Positions 7,097-15,335 of a stretch of DNA of 24,219 bases are shown here, piece after piece (the stretch's first letter is position 1; each line of letters begins with the position of its first letter). The stretch is from DATHSY01 sp046729855 (GTDB taxonomy: Bacteria > Actinomycetota > UBA4738 > HRBIN12): contig JBKPHM010000139.1 in NCBI GenBank assembly GCA_046729855.1, forward strand, positions 1-24,219, given 5' to 3'. The notes under the pieces are model-generated. The model was not told the origin of the DNA, made no database searches, and was given only the letters and a program-made list of their open reading frames with translations. The position numbers and the translations under genes are program-made.

Positions 7097-10000
7097 AGAC
7101 GGGCTATCCCGACCAGATCGTCGACTTTCTCGGCGCGAATCCGACCCCCGAGCAGTGGGACGCGATCTCCTACCCGCTCGAGCCGTTCGTCCTGGTCGCC
7201 GGCGCTGGATCGGGAAAGACGTCGGTGATGGCCGCACGCGTGATCTACCTCGCGATGGCGGCGCAGGGCATGCTCGGCGGCATCGAGGGTGTGATGCCCG
7301 GAAACGTGCTTTGCCTGACGTTCACGAACAAGGCGACCGAGAACCTCGCGCTCAGGATCCGCAAGGCCCTCGGATCCATCCCCGGGCTCCGGGAGGGCGA
7401 GGAGCCGGAGGTCCTGAACTATCACGGGTTCGCCGCGCAGGTGATCGAGCGGCACGGCATGCGGATCGGTGCTGAGCCGGGACAGCGCGTCGTGACGCAG
7501 GCGCAACGCAACGAGATCGCCGCGCGCGTCCTGGACGAGATGGCGTTCGAGCATCAGGACACCAGGTGGCAGCCATCGATCGTGCAGAAAATCCTGTTGC
7601 TCGACGAGCAGCTGCAGAACCACCTGCGCGAGCCCGACGAGGTGATCGCCTTCAACGAGGACAACCTCGCGACGCTCGCGAAGGCGCGGTCGGACGAGCC
7701 GCACCGGGCGGCGCTGGAGCGGATCGAGCTCGCGCACGCGGTGACGGTCTTCAGGCGCATCAAGCGAGAGCTCGGCGTGATCGACTTCGGCGACCAGATC
7801 GAGATGGCGGTGCGGATCGCGACCGAGCATCCCGCCGCGGGCGCGTCGTACCGGGAGCGGTTCGGCGCCGTGCTGCTCGACGAGTATCAGGACACGAACC
7901 ACGCGCAGGCCGAGCTGATGCGCGCGATCTTCGGCGGCGGCCACCCCGTGACGGCCGTCGGCGACCCGGACCAGAACATCTACGCGTGGCGCGGCGCCAG
8001 CCTGCACAACCTGCTCGCGTTCCCCGAGCAGTTCGCGCGCGCAGACGGCTCCCCGCCTGCACGGCTGCCCCTGTACACCAACTTCCGTTCGGGCGCCCGG
8101 ATCCTTCAGGCCGCCGACCAGGTCATCCGCCGCGTCCCGGACAAGCAGCGCCCGGACCCGTCGAAGGCGCTCCGCCCGCACCCTCCGAACGGCGAGGGTG
8201 CGGTCGCGGTGAACCAGTACGAGCACGAGGTCGCCGAGGCCGAGGCCGTGGCCGAACGGATCCTCGGGCTGCATGAGGACGGCTTGCCGTGGCGAGAGAT
8301 CGCGGTGTTGTGCCGGACGCACCGCCTGTACGAGTCGCTCCAGGTCGCCTTCGAGGGTCGGATCCCGGCCGAGTTCATCGGGCTGGCCGGCCTCACGAAG
8401 CTCCCAGAGGTCGTTGAGGTCCTCGCGTACGCGCGCGTCGCGTCCGACCCGCAGGACAGCGTCGCGCTGGCCCGGGTGCTCACCGGGCCGCGCTACCGCG
8501 TCGGGATCGGCGACCTCGCACGGGTCGCCGCGTGGACGCGCACGAGCCGCACGGAGCTCTTGAGGAGGCTCCGCGAGTCACGGCTCGACGAGGACGACGA
8601 CCTGCTCGAGGATCAGCCGTTCCTGATCGCCGAGGCGCTCGAGCACCTCGACGAGGTCGAGGGCCTCTCGGACGAGGCACGGGTCCGGCTCGAGGCGTTC
8701 GGCGTCGAAATGGCCGAGCTCCGCGACGCCGCCCGTCGCCCCGTCGCTGACTTCCTCGCGCATGTCATCAGGCGGACGGGGCTGCTGCACGAGCTCGATG
8801 CGGAGGTCGACGCGCCGCTCGCGGCCGCGAAGCGGCGAAACCTGGCCGCCTTCCTCGACCAGGTCCATGCGTTCCAGCCCGTCAGCGGCGACCTCACGCT
8901 GAGCGCCTTCCTCGCCTACCTCGATCAGATCGAGGACGATCGCGAGTTCAACCCCGTCCAACCGAGCGACGACGACTCCGTCAAGGTCATGACGGTCCAC
9001 GCGGCGAAGGGCCTGGAGTTCGACACCATTTTGGTCCCCGGGCTCGCGAAAGGACTGTTCCCGGACGACCGCGTGCAGCAGAACCCGACCCGGAAGGGCA
9101 GCTCGCTCGACGTCGAGCTCCGCCGCGACCGTGACCTGCTTCCCTCGTTCGATGGCAACATGTCCGCTTTCTGGAAGGGGCTGAAGGATCAGGAGGTCTT
9201 CGAGGAGCGGCGCACGGCCTACGTCGCGCTGACGCGCGCCAAACAGCGCTTGTTCGTGTCGTCGGCCCTGTGGTACGGGGAACGGATCCAGGCGCAGGAG
9301 ACGGGGGCGTTCTTCGCGGAGCTCGCGGCGTGGGGCAGAACCTCGAAGAGGGCGAGGGTAACGTTCGAGGGAGAGATGGGTGACGAGAACCCGCTCAAAG
9401 GGTACCGGCAGTCGCTCGTCCGTCCATGGCCGGGTCCCGCGCTCCGCTCGGGCGAGCGCGACGACCTGTTCCCGAACGGCTGGCGACAGGCAGCGCTCGA
9501 AGCCGCCGGCGAAACGAACGAAGGCCTCACGCGATCGCTCTGGCCCGAGGAGCACGAGGCGTTCACACGACTCGCCGCCGAACGGCGGACCGCGGCGCAG
9601 CACCTGATCGAGCGGGAGCAGCGTGCCGAACGACGACCGGCGAGCCCGGATGCGGCGTCGGTCGCGTCGGTGATCGACTACGCGCGCTGTCCCAAGCGCT
9701 TCTACTGGAGTGCCGTGCAGCCGCTCCCCCGGTTCAGCGGTCCGGCAGCACGGATCGGGACCGAGGTCCACCGGTGGATCGAGCGGCAGTCACGGGGCCA
9801 AGCCACGCTGCTCGAGATCGACGAGCTCCCCGACCTGACGGACCAGGAGCTCGCCGGCGAGCCCGGTCGTCTCGACGCCCTGCGGTCGTCGTTCCTCCAG
9901 AGCCGGTTCGCGTCGATGGTGCCGCTGTACGTCGAGCGACCGTTCCTGCTCTCGATCGACGGGTTCACCGTCCGCGGTCGCATCGATGCGATCTTCGGCG

Positions 10001-10347
10001 AGCCCGATGGTCCGTGGGAGGTCGTCGATTACAAGACCGGCAAGCGGCCGCCCGATGAGGATGCCCTGACACGGCTGCAGCTCGACCTGTACGCGTTGGC
10101 GTGCGCCGAGGTGTGGCACCGGGGCGCCGAGGACCTGACGCTCACGTACCTGTACCTCGCGACCGGCGAGGAGGCGTCGCACCGGCCAGAGCCGATCCCG
10201 ACGATCCGCGAACGGGTCCGCGGATGGCTCGCGGGGATCGTCGGCGGGCGGTTCGAGCCGACGCCCGGCGCCCAGTGCCACTGGTGCGATTTCCTGCCGT
10301 TCTGCGACGCCGGGCGGCGGTGGGTGGACGCGGCGCCCGACGGTTAG
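7093..10347 (+). CDS. adnB: AdnB-type helicase-nuclease subunit
   Basis: Second subunit of the AdnAB resection motor-nuclease, 1084 aa, translationally coupled to adnA by the ATGA overlap. All UvrD-type motifs look intact: Q-motif region TPEQWDAI, Walker A GAGSGKT (37-43), Ia LTFTNKATENL, motif II LLDEYQDT (D263-E264-Y265-Q266), III GDPDQNIYAWRG, IV TNFRSGARIL, V VMTVHAAKGLEFDTI and VI YVALTRAKQRLF. The insert GLTKLPEVVEVLAYARVASDP followed by LTGPRYRVGIGDLARV is characteristic of mycobacterial AdnB. The C-terminal nuclease has GRIDAIF, VVDYKTGK (D979, K981) and LQLDLYAL, with cysteines C866, C1062, C1065 and C1071 placed for a 4Fe-4S cluster. This subunit should be the leading motor, with AdnA as partner. 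The stop overlaps by 4 nt with the stop of the convergent gene at 10344. Confidence 0.92.
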   Translation: MKTGYPDQIVDFLGANPTPEQWDAISYPLEPFVLVAGAGSGKTSVMAARVIYLAMAAQGMLGGIEGVMPGNVLCLTFTNKATENLALRIRKALGSIPGLREGEEPEVLNYHGFAAQVIERHGMRIGAEPGQRVVTQAQRNEIAARVLDEMAFEHQDTRWQPSIVQKILLLDEQLQNHLREPDEVIAFNEDNLATLAKARSDEPHRAALERIELAHAVTVFRRIKRELGVIDFGDQIEMAVRIATEHPAAGASYRERFGAVLLDEYQDTNHAQAELMRAIFGGGHPVTAVGDPDQNIYAWRGASLHNLLAFPEQFARADGSPPARLPLYTNFRSGARILQAADQVIRRVPDKQRPDPSKALRPHPPNGEGAVAVNQYEHEVAEAEAVAERILGLHEDGLPWREIAVLCRTHRLYESLQVAFEGRIPAEFIGLAGLTKLPEVVEVLAYARVASDPQDSVALARVLTGPRYRVGIGDLARVAAWTRTSRTELLRRLRESRLDEDDDLLEDQPFLIAEALEHLDEVEGLSDEARVRLEAFGVEMAELRDAARRPVADFLAHVIRRTGLLHELDAEVDAPLAAAKRRNLAAFLDQVHAFQPVSGDLTLSAFLAYLDQIEDDREFNPVQPSDDDSVKVMTVHAAKGLEFDTILVPGLAKGLFPDDRVQQNPTRKGSSLDVELRRDRDLLPSFDGNMSAFWKGLKDQEVFEERRTAYVALTRAKQRLFVSSALWYGERIQAQETGAFFAELAAWGRTSKRARVTFEGEMGDENPLKGYRQSLVRPWPGPALRSGERDDLFPNGWRQAALEAAGETNEGLTRSLWPEEHEAFTRLAAERRTAAQHLIEREQRAERRPASPDAASVASVIDYARCPKRFYWSAVQPLPRFSGPAARIGTEVHRWIERQSRGQATLLEIDELPDLTDQELAGEPGRLDALRSSFLQSRFASMVPLYVERPFLLSIDGFTVRGRIDAIFGEPDGPWEVVDYKTGKRPPDEDALTRLQLDLYALACAEVWHRGAEDLTLTYLYLATGEEASHRPEPIPTIRERVRGWLAGIVGGRFEPTPGAQCHWCDFLPFCDAGRRWVDAAPDG

Positions 10348-10715
10348 CTCGGCCGGGTCGCCGCGTCGCGGCCGGCCAGGCGCTCGACCTGCTCCTCGAA
10401 CGTGCGGTACTGGGCGGCGGGATCCCAGCCGCCCTCGGTCGGGCCGGGGACGAACCGGGCCCGCAGGCCTACGGGCGGGGCTCGCGTCTCGAGCGCCGCG
10501 ATGAACCACTCGAGGTCGGCCGGCTGCAGGACGACCGCGCCGTGCGTCCCCACGCGGCGCCGCGAGGGGTCCTCCGTGACGACGGGGGCGAGCCGGATCA
10601 GCGACTCGATCCCCTCCGTCGGGATCAGCACGTCGAGCTCGGGACGACCGCCGTTCCACGTCGCGACCGCGACGACGGCGTCGGGCGCGTCGGGACGGTA
10701 CAGCTCGGCTCGCAT
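10344..10715 (-). CDS. Unrecognised 123-aa protein
   Basis: I do not recognise this family. The protein is soluble-looking, with no signal or membrane segment. It has an N-terminal strand-like part (AVVAVATWNGGRPELDVLI) and a central GTHGAVVLQPADLEWFIAALE segment. The tail, from residue 85 on, contains two short conserved-looking aromatic patches (GGWDPAAQYRTFEEQ). It begins 9 nt after the stop of the cyclic-nucleotide-binding gene, so the two probably form one transcript. The start ATG has only a weak ribosome binding site, which fits coupling. Codon use is like that of its neighbours, which supports a real gene. It ends tail-to-tail with adnB, overlapping by 4 nt. Confidence 0.65.
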   Translation of the reverse strand: MRAELYRPDAPDAVVAVATWNGGRPELDVLIPTEGIESLIRLAPVVTEDPSRRRVGTHGAVVLQPADLEWFIAALETRAPPVGLRARFVPGPTEGGWDPAAQYRTFEEQVERLAGRDAATRPS

Positions 10716-10724
10716 CCGGAGGAT

Positions 10725-11147
10725 CTATCCGGCGATCGGGCGCTCGAGCCGCCTGAGGAGCCCTGCCGTGTACGCGAGCAGCTTCACCGCGACGGCGGGC
10801 TCCTGCTCGAGCACCTTGCGGAACGCACGCCGCGTGAGCTCCAGCGTGACGAGCGGCGTCTCGGCGGCGACCGTCGCAGTGCGTGCACCACCGTCGAGGA
10901 GCGAGATCTCGCCGAAGAAATCGCCCGGGAACAGCCGGTTGACCACTCGGCCCGACCGGTTCTCGACCTTCGCCTCCCCCTCGACGATCACGAAGAAGGA
11001 CTCGCCGACCTCGCCCTCCTTCACGACCCTCGCGCCCTCCATGAACCTCGCCTCCCGAATGGAGTCGGCGAGGCGCTTGCGATGCCGCGTGGACAGGGAC
11101 GCGAACAGCGGGACCTGAGCAAGCACGTCCCGTGCACCTCGAGCCAC
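10725..11147 (-). CDS. Stand-alone cyclic-nucleotide-binding domain protein
   Basis: A 140-aa protein consisting of one cNMP-binding beta-barrel and no effector domain. VPLFASLSTRHRKRLAD (12-28) is the N-terminal helix hairpin. VVKEGEVGESFFVIVEGEAKV follows. The phosphate-binding cassette GDFFGEISLLDGGARTATV keeps the ligand contacts Glu80 and Arg89-Thr90, so cAMP or a related ligand could bind. A C-terminal helix (about 105-136) ends the chain. The GTG at 11147 is chosen because AAGGAGG lies 5 nt upstream. The gene is head-to-head with the Crp/Fnr gene and leads a two-gene unit with the 123-aa protein. Without an output domain it must act by binding a partner or by sequestering the nucleotide; that is inference. 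Confidence 0.85.
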   Translation of the reverse strand: MARGARDVLAQVPLFASLSTRHRKRLADSIREARFMEGARVVKEGEVGESFFVIVEGEAKVENRSGRVVNRLFPGDFFGEISLLDGGARTATVAAETPLVTLELTRRAFRKVLEQEPAVAVKLLAYTAGLLRRLERPIAG

Positions 11148-11178
11148 CTCCGCCTCCTTCGCCCCGAGCGTCGGCCGG

Positions 11179-11184
11179 AGCCTA
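11179..11184 (-). promoter_or_regulatory. -10 box TAGGCT for the cyclic-nucleotide-binding gene
   Basis: TAGGCT on the minus strand lies 31 nt before the GTG at 11147 and would give a leader of about 23 nt with the Shine-Dalgarno. It has the same hexamer as several plus-strand promoters here. Together with 11241-11246 it makes the 106-nt gap a divergent promoter region. Confidence 0.45.
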
Positions 11185-11240
11185 CCGGTTCCCGTGCAGC
11201 CGTGTCGAAGCGACGCGGCCGGCGTGTCACCGGGGGGCGC

Positions 11241-11246
11241 TAGGGT
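11241..11246 (+). promoter_or_regulatory. -10 box TAGGGT, leaderless-type, for the Crp/Fnr gene
   Basis: TAGGGT, then 7 nt, then GTG at 11254. It sets the start of the regulator downstream of two in-frame but unsupported alternatives. Confidence 0.5.
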
Positions 11247-11253
11247 CGCCTGC

Positions 11254-11955
11254 GTGGAGCGGCTCACGGCGGTCGCCGGTGCCCTCCCCCGCCGGGTAAG
11301 CAACGGGATCACGCTCGTCCGACAGGGCGAGCCGACCCCGGGCATCTGGGTGGTGATCCGAGGCGCGGTCCGGCTGTCGGCCGTGCTGCGGAGCGGCCGC
11401 GAGGTGATCCTCGGGATCCTCGGCGGCGGCGACATCTTCGGCGAGGCGGCGCTGCTCGAGGACACGACCTCGCCGGTCGATGCCCGGGCCGTCGCGACAA
11501 CCGACGTCCTCCCGGTCTCGCTCGAAGCGCTCGAGGCCGTCTTCGCCAGGCGACCCTCCACGGCGACGCAGGTGGTCACGATGCTCGCCACGAGGCTGCA
11601 CCGGACGTCCGCGGCGCTCGAGGACGCCCTGGCCCGCGACGTCGCCGGGCGCGTGTCCCGGGCGATCAGCGACCTCGCGTCGCGTCACGGCCTGCCGGAG
11701 CCGCACGGCGTCCGGGTCCGCCTGCCCGTGACGCAGGACGAGATTGGCAAGATGGCCGGGACGTCGCGGGAGTCGGTCAACCGGACGATCGCGACGCTGT
11801 CGGCGCGCGGCCTCGTCCGGACCGACCGTTCGGGTCTGATCGTCCACGACGTCGACGCCCTCGCGCTCGCGCACGAGGACGACGGGGTTGACAAGCTCGG
11901 CGCCGATGAGGTCTCGTCCCCGGATGGAACGGTACGGGCCCTCCACGTACGGTGA
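11254..11955 (+). CDS. Crp/Fnr-family transcriptional regulator
   Basis: A 233-aa one-component regulator. Residues 1-110 form a cNMP-like sensor barrel, with ILGGGDIFGEAALLED at about 55-70. A long dimer helix follows (about 105-130). The winged helix-turn-helix carries VTQDEIGKMAGTSRESVNRTIATL, close to the family signature. In the sensor, the Glu of FGE is kept, but the stretch after it (TTSPVDARAVA) lacks the Arg-Ser/Thr pair that holds the cyclic phosphate. There is no N-terminal cysteine cluster. It therefore probably senses something other than cAMP, or nothing small at all. About 35 C-terminal residues extend past the usual end and are Asp-rich. The gene overlaps the start of the methyltransferase gene and is divergent from the stand-alone cNMP domain gene. 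Confidence 0.88.
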   Translation: MERLTAVAGALPRRVSNGITLVRQGEPTPGIWVVIRGAVRLSAVLRSGREVILGILGGGDIFGEAALLEDTTSPVDARAVATTDVLPVSLEALEAVFARRPSTATQVVTMLATRLHRTSAALEDALARDVAGRVSRAISDLASRHGLPEPHGVRVRLPVTQDEIGKMAGTSRESVNRTIATLSARGLVRTDRSGLIVHDVDALALAHEDDGVDKLGADEVSSPDGTVRALHVR

Positions 11956-12655
11956 CCGGATCGCGGAGATCTACGACTCGCTGCCGAGCGTTCCTCCGGA
12001 CGCCGGGGACGCCGTCGCGTTTCTCGCCGACATCGTCGGCGGAGGCCCCGTGCTGGAGCTCGGGATCGGGACGGGTCGCATCGCGCTGCCGCTCGCGGCT
12101 CGCGGGATCGAGGTGCACGGGGTCGATGCATCCGAGGCGATGGTCGCGAAGCTCCGCGAGAAACCCGGCGGCGCGGACCTACCGATCACGATGGGTGATT
12201 TCGCGGACGTGCCCGTCGACGGTTCTTTCTCACTCGTGTTCATCGCCTGGAACACGATCTGGGCGTTGGGGTCGCAGGACGACCAGGTTCGGTGCGTCCG
12301 CAACGTCGCGGAGCGGCTGCGCGACGGCGGCGTCTTCGTCGTACAGGCGATGGTCCCCGATCCCTCGCGGTTCGTCGGCCGCCAACACGTCGGGGCTCGC
12401 TCCGTCGAGGTCGACGAGGTCACGCTCGAGGCGTCGAGGTACGACCCCGCGACCCAGCGCGTCGCGTCCCAGATCGTGGCGCTGCGCGCGGACGGTATCC
12501 GCCTCTACCCGGTCGGGATCCGGCTCGTGTGGCCGGCCGAGCTCGACCTGATGGCGCGGCTCGCCGGGCTGCGGCTCCGGGAACGGTGGGGCGGCTGGAA
12601 GCGCGAGCCGTTCACCGGTGAGGGGTGGCACGTGTCGGTATACGAACGCGGGTAG
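11924..12655 (+). CDS. Class I SAM-dependent methyltransferase
   Basis: A Rossmann-fold methyltransferase of the Methyltransf_25 type, about 243 aa. Motif I is PVLELGIGTGRIALPLA, followed by the acidic end of strand 2 (VHGVDASEAM), a motif near LPITMGDFADVPV, and FSLVFIAWNTIWAL. The N-terminus YGDRIAEIYDSL is usual for this group, and for that reason the ATG at 11924 is preferred. An ATG at 11906 and a TTG at 11888 are in frame. The gene overlaps the end of the Crp/Fnr gene in another frame, which points to co-transcription and coupling. The substrate cannot be told; relatives act on small molecules. Confidence 0.85.
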   Translation: MERYGPSTYGDRIAEIYDSLPSVPPDAGDAVAFLADIVGGGPVLELGIGTGRIALPLAARGIEVHGVDASEAMVAKLREKPGGADLPITMGDFADVPVDGSFSLVFIAWNTIWALGSQDDQVRCVRNVAERLRDGGVFVVQAMVPDPSRFVGRQHVGARSVEVDEVTLEASRYDPATQRVASQIVALRADGIRLYPVGIRLVWPAELDLMARLAGLRLRERWGGWKREPFTGEGWHVSVYERG

Positions 12656-12658
12656 CGG

Positions 12659-13528
12659 CTATTCCGGCGCCGACCCCTGAAGGACCTCGAGGCTGCACCG
12701 ACCACAGAGCCTGCCCGGGCCCCTGACCAGGCGGCCGCACCGTTCGCACGTCCGCGGCTCGTCGAGCGACCATCGTTCCTGTCCGTCGCGGGTGCGCCGC
12801 TTCGCGCGTCCCTCGGCCTCGAGCTTCAGCAGGTGCGCCAGGATCGAGCGCGCGGCGAGCTCGTGGAGCTCGGCCGGATGATCCTCGTAGATCGTGGCGA
12901 CCATCTCCTCGACCGTCCGTGCACCGTCGGCGAGCACGGACAGGACCTGCTCCTCGCGCATGCGCCGGTGCTCGAGGTACTCGTCGAGCTTCGCCGTCCC
13001 GTCGAGCACGAGCGGGCCGTGCCCCGGATGGATCGTGCGTGGGCCAAGGTCGCGCAGCCGCTCCAGCGACCGCAGGTACGCGGCCAGGTCGCCCTCGGGC
13101 GGATCGATCACGCTGGTCCCACGGCCCAGAACCGTGTCCCCGGTCAGGAGCGCCGACGCCGCGGGCACGAAGAACGACGCGCTGTCGGGCGAATGGCCGG
13201 GCGTGGCGATCACGTGGACCTCGACCGCCCCAACCGCGACCACCTGACGGTCGTTGAGAGGCTCCCCGCCGTCGGGCGGACGGACGGCGTGGACCGGAGC
13301 ACCCGTGATCCGGCCGAGCTCCGCCGCACCGGGCGCGTGATCGGGATGGTCGTGCGTCAGCAGGATCGCGCCGACGCGACCCGCCGTCGCCGCGACCTCT
13401 CGCTGATGCGACGCGATCGACGGGCCGGGGTCGACGACGATCGCGGGGTCGTCACCGATGATCCACGTGTTGGTGCCATCGAGCTCGCGCAGACCCGGGT
13501 TCGGACACAGGACGCGGACGATGCGCAT
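12659..13528 (-). CDS. Metallo-beta-lactamase-fold hydrolase (LACTB2-like) with C-terminal zinc ribbon
   Basis: A 289-aa MBL-fold enzyme. The metal-binding motif THDHPDH gives His59, His61, Asp63 and His64. Later ligands lie in TPGHSPDS, LLTGDTVLG and HPGHGP. Residues of about 165-245 (YLEHRRMREEQVLSVL then ILAHLLKLEAEGRA) form the small winged-helix domain found after the MBL fold in LACTB2-type proteins, some of which cut single-stranded RNA. An unusual addition is a C-terminal four-cysteine ribbon, CERC...CGRC (Cys261, 264, 275, 278), which should bind zinc and may contact nucleic acid or protein. It starts 6 nt after the NUDIX stop, so the two are probably one operon. Substrate unknown. 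Confidence 0.88.
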   Translation of the reverse strand: MRIVRVLCPNPGLRELDGTNTWIIGDDPAIVVDPGPSIASHQREVAATAGRVGAILLTHDHPDHAPGAAELGRITGAPVHAVRPPDGGEPLNDRQVVAVGAVEVHVIATPGHSPDSASFFVPAASALLTGDTVLGRGTSVIDPPEGDLAAYLRSLERLRDLGPRTIHPGHGPLVLDGTAKLDEYLEHRRMREEQVLSVLADGARTVEEMVATIYEDHPAELHELAARSILAHLLKLEAEGRAKRRTRDGQERWSLDEPRTCERCGRLVRGPGRLCGRCSLEVLQGSAPE

Positions 13529-13534
13529 GCGGGC

Positions 13535-14176
13535 TCAGTCCTGCCAGAAGACCGAACGCGGCAGCCGCGCCAGCTCGTCGTCGTCGGGCTCGCGCGTCCG
13601 GATCTCGAGCGACAACAGCGCATCGACCGTCTCACAGCCGGCCAGGGCGTTCACCGTGTACCAGGTCGGCCAGTACAGCTTGCGCGTCCCCTCGCGCCAT
13701 GCGTCGAGCAACGCGCGCGGCGAGATCCACCACGCGTCGGCGACCTCCGCGTCGTCCGGGAGCGGGACGAGCCCATCGGGCGCCCGCACGGCGAAGAACT
13801 GGGCGTCGAACCTCGTCGGCACGTCCTCGGGCGCGATCCACCGTGCGATGCGGAAAAGTTGCACGGTGCGGGGTGGTGCCGCGTCGACGGCCGCGAGCCC
13901 CGATCCGTCGGCCGGCCGGAGCCCATCCGCGGTGAGCGCAAGACCGACCTCCTCGAGGAGCTCGCGCACGGCACACGCGCGCGCGGCCTCGGCCGTATCG
14001 CCGAACCAACGCTGCGCCCTGCCGGCATCATCGTCGTCGGAGGCACCGCCGGGGAACGCAACGTAGCCCGGCAGGAACCGCGCTCCGGTCCCACGCTCGA
14101 CGACCAGCACCTCGGGCCCATCGATCGACCGTCGGACGGCGATTACCGACGCGGCCTTCCGGATCGGTTCGCCCAC
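13535..14176 (-). CDS. NUDIX hydrolase, NUDT19-like
   Basis: A 213-aa NUDIX enzyme that should cleave a nucleoside diphosphate linked to another group. The NUDIX box is split by an insert: FPGG (41-44) is separated from AVRELLEEVGL (69-79) by an acidic segment. This arrangement is seen in the NUDT19/coenzyme A diphosphatase-like group. The metal-binding glutamates (E72, E75, E76) are present. The GTG at 14176 is chosen because GAGGA lies 7 nt upstream and the conserved fold begins just after it. Longer in-frame readings would run through the divergent promoter of the MidA-type gene. It is the first gene of a pair with the MBL hydrolase. CoA as substrate is a guess. Confidence 0.85.
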   Translation of the reverse strand: MGEPIRKAASVIAVRRSIDGPEVLVVERGTGARFLPGYVAFPGGASDDDDAGRAQRWFGDTAEAARACAVRELLEEVGLALTADGLRPADGSGLAAVDAAPPRTVQLFRIARWIAPEDVPTRFDAQFFAVRAPDGLVPLPDDAEVADAWWISPRALLDAWREGTRKLYWPTWYTVNALAGCETVDALLSLEIRTREPDDDELARLPRSVFWQD

Positions 14177-14215
14177 GCGCGTATCCTCGCAGGACAGGGC
14201 CGGCGCGGACACGGA

Positions 14216-14221
14216 TAGGCT
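14216..14221 (+). promoter_or_regulatory. -10 box TAGGCT, leaderless-type, for the MidA-family gene
   Basis: TAGGCT, then 7 nt, then GTG at 14229. It lies in a 52-nt gap shared with the divergent NUDIX gene. Confidence 0.55.
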
Positions 14222-14228
14222 CTGTGGC

Positions 14229-15314
14229 GTGCCGGTCGACGCTCCCTCGCAGATCAGGGCCGCGATCGCCGAACGCGGTCCGATCACGTTTGCGGAGTTC
14301 ATGGAGCTCGCGCTCTACGGAGAGGGCGGGTTCTACCAACGGCCGCCCGTGGGGCGCGACGGCGACTTCGTTACGAGCCCGCACGTCCACTGGTGGTTCG
14401 CGTACGCGCTGGCGGTCGCGCTCGGCGACCTGCAGGCCGCGCTCGGCGACCCCTCGCCGGCGCGCGTCGTCGAGGTCGGGGCGGGCGACGGCACACTCGC
14501 GCGGATGCTGCTCGAGATCGTGGGCGACGCCGGGCCCATCGATTACGTCGCGATCGAGCGGAGCCCCGGCGCCATCACACGACTGAAGGAACTGCCCCTG
14601 CGCGTAGTGACCTCCCTGACGGAGATCGCGCCCGTGCACGACGCGACGATCATCGCGAACGAGCTGCTCGACAACCTCCCGTTCCGACGCGTCCGCGGGA
14701 CCCACCACGGGACGGTCGAGGTCCGTGTCGATGCCGTCGGCGAGGCATTCGTCGAGACCGAGGAGCCTGCCGACGACGAGCTGAGGGACCTCGTCGGCGA
14801 CGTGCGAGCCGGCGAGGAGAAGATCGTCCCGGCCGGGGCGCTCGGGTTCGTGGACGAGCTCGCGCGCGCGACGGAGCGGTCATACGCGCTCCTCATCGAC
14901 TACGCCGAGGCCGGCGTCCCCTCGTCCGAGCAGGTGCACGGGTACCGGGGCCAGCATGTCGTCGCAGACGTCCTGCTGAACCCCGGGACGGCGGACATCA
15001 CTGCCGGCGTTGACCTGGACGCGGTCGCCGCGCGGTCCGCCGAGAACGGCCTCGAGGTGCTCGGACGGGTCTCGCAGCGCGACGCGCTACTCGCCCTCGG
15101 CTTCAGGGAATGGGCCGAGCGCCAGCGCGAACGCCAGGCGGCGCTCCTCGCCGAGGGACGCGACGTCGAGGCGACGCGGAGCTGGGAGTCGCGCAGCCGG
15201 GCGACCTTGCTGCTCGACCCGGCCGGCCTCGGTCGCCTCTCGTGGCTGGTCCTCGCCACGCCTGGCCTCCCTCCGCCGCCCTGGCTGCTCTCCGCCGCCG
15301 GCCCCAGGACGTGA
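14229..15314 (+). CDS. MidA/NDUFAF7-family SAM-dependent methyltransferase (Methyltransf_28)
   Basis: A 361-aa protein of the MidA/NDUFAF7 family (COG1565). The N-terminus shows FAEFMELALYGEGGFY and GDFVTSPHVHWWFAYAL (about 45-61), the family's version of the conserved GDF-TSP block. The SAM motif is VVEVGAGDGTLARMLL (80-95). IIANELLDNLPFRRVRG is the catalytic-region motif that replaces the usual motif IV. The end of the protein carries the family's FREWAERQRER and a hydrophobic SWLVL segment. In mitochondria NDUFAF7 dimethylates an arginine of the complex I subunit NDUFS2. The bacterial homologue of that subunit, NuoD, lies 4.6 kb away in this window. The start is GTG with TAGGCT 7 nt upstream. 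No operon partner is adjacent. Confidence 0.88.
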   Translation: MPVDAPSQIRAAIAERGPITFAEFMELALYGEGGFYQRPPVGRDGDFVTSPHVHWWFAYALAVALGDLQAALGDPSPARVVEVGAGDGTLARMLLEIVGDAGPIDYVAIERSPGAITRLKELPLRVVTSLTEIAPVHDATIIANELLDNLPFRRVRGTHHGTVEVRVDAVGEAFVETEEPADDELRDLVGDVRAGEEKIVPAGALGFVDELARATERSYALLIDYAEAGVPSSEQVHGYRGQHVVADVLLNPGTADITAGVDLDAVAARSAENGLEVLGRVSQRDALLALGFREWAERQRERQAALLAEGRDVEATRSWESRSRATLLLDPAGLGRLSWLVLATPGLPPPPWLLSAAGPRT

Positions 15315-15335
15315 CCGAGTCGTCGACGGGCGAGG

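Noticed and set aside
11888..11893. Perfect TTGACA as a -35 box for the methyltransferase gene
   Set aside because: No TAnnnT box lies 16-18 nt downstream, and the site is inside the Crp/Fnr coding sequence.
15315..15335. Terminators in the short convergent gaps (15315-15335 and 19917-19938)
   Set aside because: No stem followed by a T-tract is present. Termination there may be Rho-dependent or lie inside the genes.
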